This document shows positions 12,722 through 13,798 of a stretch of 13,798 bases of DNA, one piece after another. How positions within the stretch are numbered: the stretch's first letter is position 1; each line of letters opens with the position of its first letter. Under the pieces are notes generated by a model, which saw only the letters and a list, made by a program, of their open reading frames with translations, was not told where the DNA came from and ran no database searches. Made by a program: the position numbers and the translations under genes. Source of the DNA: SIG440 sp045592585 (lineage in GTDB: Bacteria; Bacillota; Clostridia; Monoglobales; Monoglobaceae); assembly GCA_045592585.1 (NCBI GenBank), contig JAZNVB010000008.1:1-13798 (forward strand), read 5' to 3'.

Positions 12722-13798
12722 TTAATTAACCTCTCCATTTATCACATGCTTTTTCACATTATACACGAGTAATGCAGTTAAAATGATCTCGGACAATAAC
12801 GTTGCAATTGCAACACCATATACTCCCCATATATAACTAAAACCAAGCATAAGTGCTATCATCAACAAAATACTAATTGCCATACACCTGCCGTAAACAG
12901 ACTGATTTCCGCTTCCAACCAGTGTTTGTATGCCCAGAAAATTATTAATTACTCCAAAGATAACCCAGATTGTAAACGGCACTAAAAGTAAAGAATAACC
13001 CTCATATTCTACACCAAAAGCAATCCTCACAATAGTTTTGTTTAAAAGAACCAAAAGCACACCGATAGATGCAAAAAAGAAAATTACAGGCCGGCTGTAT
13101 TTTTTTACAATATTTAGTCCGTTCTGATTAGATATAGAAAAAGCCTTGCAAACATGCGGATAAAGTGCTTGACTTATAGCACTAAATAGTAGTACCAAAA
13201 CATATGGAATTTTATTTATTGCGGAATAAATGCCTACTTCACTTTTGGTTGCCCAAAATCCAAGAATTGTTATGCCTGCACTTGCAAATATTTTTGCCAT
13301 AGCCGATGACACAAACAAATCCCAGCCATCTTTTATTTCGGCAAACATACTTTTGTTGCTAACTCTTCTTAGTTTTGCTGAATATCTTTTCTTTATGATT
13401 GCAAAAGCTGCTACGCTTGATATAATACTTGTGGATATATATAACAAACAATACAGATACAAATCCTCAGGATTCTTTACAAATACAAAAATAAAGATAA
13501 CCGAAATTGTTCTGCTGATAATATTTATAACAGATACCGGCTTCATATCAGCTACACCCTGAAAAAAATACGTCTGCTGAAAAACCGTTGCCACAACAAG
13601 CCCAAACAACAAGCCCATACATATCATTTGCCTGCTATCATATTGCCCGACAACCACAATTCCTAACATTAAAATCAAGCTAACAAATAACAAAATAAAA
13701 CGAGCACCCAAAATTCTTGATCTTATAATACCAAGTTCATCATCGCTTTGCCTTGTAGCAATTTTCCTGGCTCCTAACAGTCCAAAGCCATACTCAAC
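12722..13798 (-). CDS. Wzx-type polysaccharide flippase, 5' end outside window
   Basis: At least 358 residues, open to the right edge, so the N-terminal part is missing. The visible start, EYGFGLLGARKIATRQSDDE, matches the second or third helix region of O-antigen/teichuronic acid-type flippases. About ten hydrophobic segments follow, with the interior pattern WDLFVSSAMAKIF and GIYSAINKIPYVL common in this family. It would flip lipid-linked oligosaccharide across the membrane. The stop lies 14 bases before the glycosyltransferase start, placing it upstream in the same operon. An internal TTG at 13709-13711 is not the true start because the family similarity continues before it. Confidence 0.9.
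   Translation of the reverse strand, partial: VEYGFGLLGARKIATRQSDDELGIIRSRILGARFILLFVSLILMLGIVVVGQYDSRQMICMGLLFGLVVATVFQQTYFFQGVADMKPVSVINIISRTISVIFIFVFVKNPEDLYLYCLLYISTSIISSVAAFAIIKKRYSAKLRRVSNKSMFAEIKDGWDLFVSSAMAKIFASAGITILGFWATKSEVGIYSAINKIPYVLVLLFSAISQALYPHVCKAFSISNQNGLNIVKKYSRPVIFFFASIGVLLVLLNKTIVRIAFGVEYEGYSLLLVPFTIWVIFGVINNFLGIQTLVGSGNQSVYGRCMAISILLMIALMLGFSYIWGVYGVAIATLLSEIILTALLVYNVKKHVINGEVN

Overview
The window looks like chromosomal DNA of a low-GC Firmicute, most likely a Clostridia-class anaerobe of the Oscillospiraceae/Lachnospiraceae kind. The basis is the AT-rich intergenic DNA, strong GGAGG-type ribosome binding sites, consensus TTGACA/TATAAT promoters, and families typical of that group (SdpR/SdpI, MmcQ/YjbR, a NifX-like protein with a His/Cys tail, a PAS protein with a CHPP motif). 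The genus cannot be told from sequence alone. TAA, TGA and TAG are all used as stops.

Layout, left to right. (1) 1-440: the 5' end of a minus-strand gene leaving the left edge, with a near-consensus promoter and palindromic operator. A noncoding stretch follows, holding three 11-bp-phased repeats, a long hairpin and a decayed 3' half of a tRNA-Ser gene, possibly an old integration scar. (2) 441-3069, minus strand: a probable six-gene operon in the order YgjV-like membrane protein, peptide deformylase-like protein, PAS protein interrupted by an in-frame TAG, NifX-like metal protein, YjbR protein, rhodanese lipoprotein. (3) 3092-4520, plus strand: a nitroreductase and a sugar isomerase-like TIM-barrel protein, divergent from region 2 and ending at a bidirectional terminator. 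(4) 4526-6461, minus strand: sdpR-sdpI with two matching operators flanking its promoter, then a separately promoted zinc-type CDF exporter ending in ten histidines. (5) 6471-7400: an inverted-repeat-flanked intergenic segment, the manganese exporter gene mntP, and a leader holding a previously unlisted 24-codon membrane-peptide ORF followed by an intrinsic terminator. (6) 7442-8440: a tRNA-dihydrouridine synthase. (7) 8524-10834, plus strand: a DeoR-type regulator and an FGGY sugar kinase, closed by a very strong terminator. (8) 10833-13798, minus strand: the distal end of a surface-polysaccharide operon (Wzx-type flippase, GT32-like glycosyltransferase, nucleotidyltransferase-fold protein).

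Metal handling recurs: a Zn-type CDF exporter, MntP and a His/Cys-tailed NifX-like protein lie within 6 kb. The observations most worth following are the mntP leader ORF plus terminator, the twin Sdp operators on an apparently toxin-less immunity operon, the decarboxylase-like GGADGPT motif in the rhodanese lipoprotein, the amber codon in the PAS gene and the tRNA-Ser remnant.
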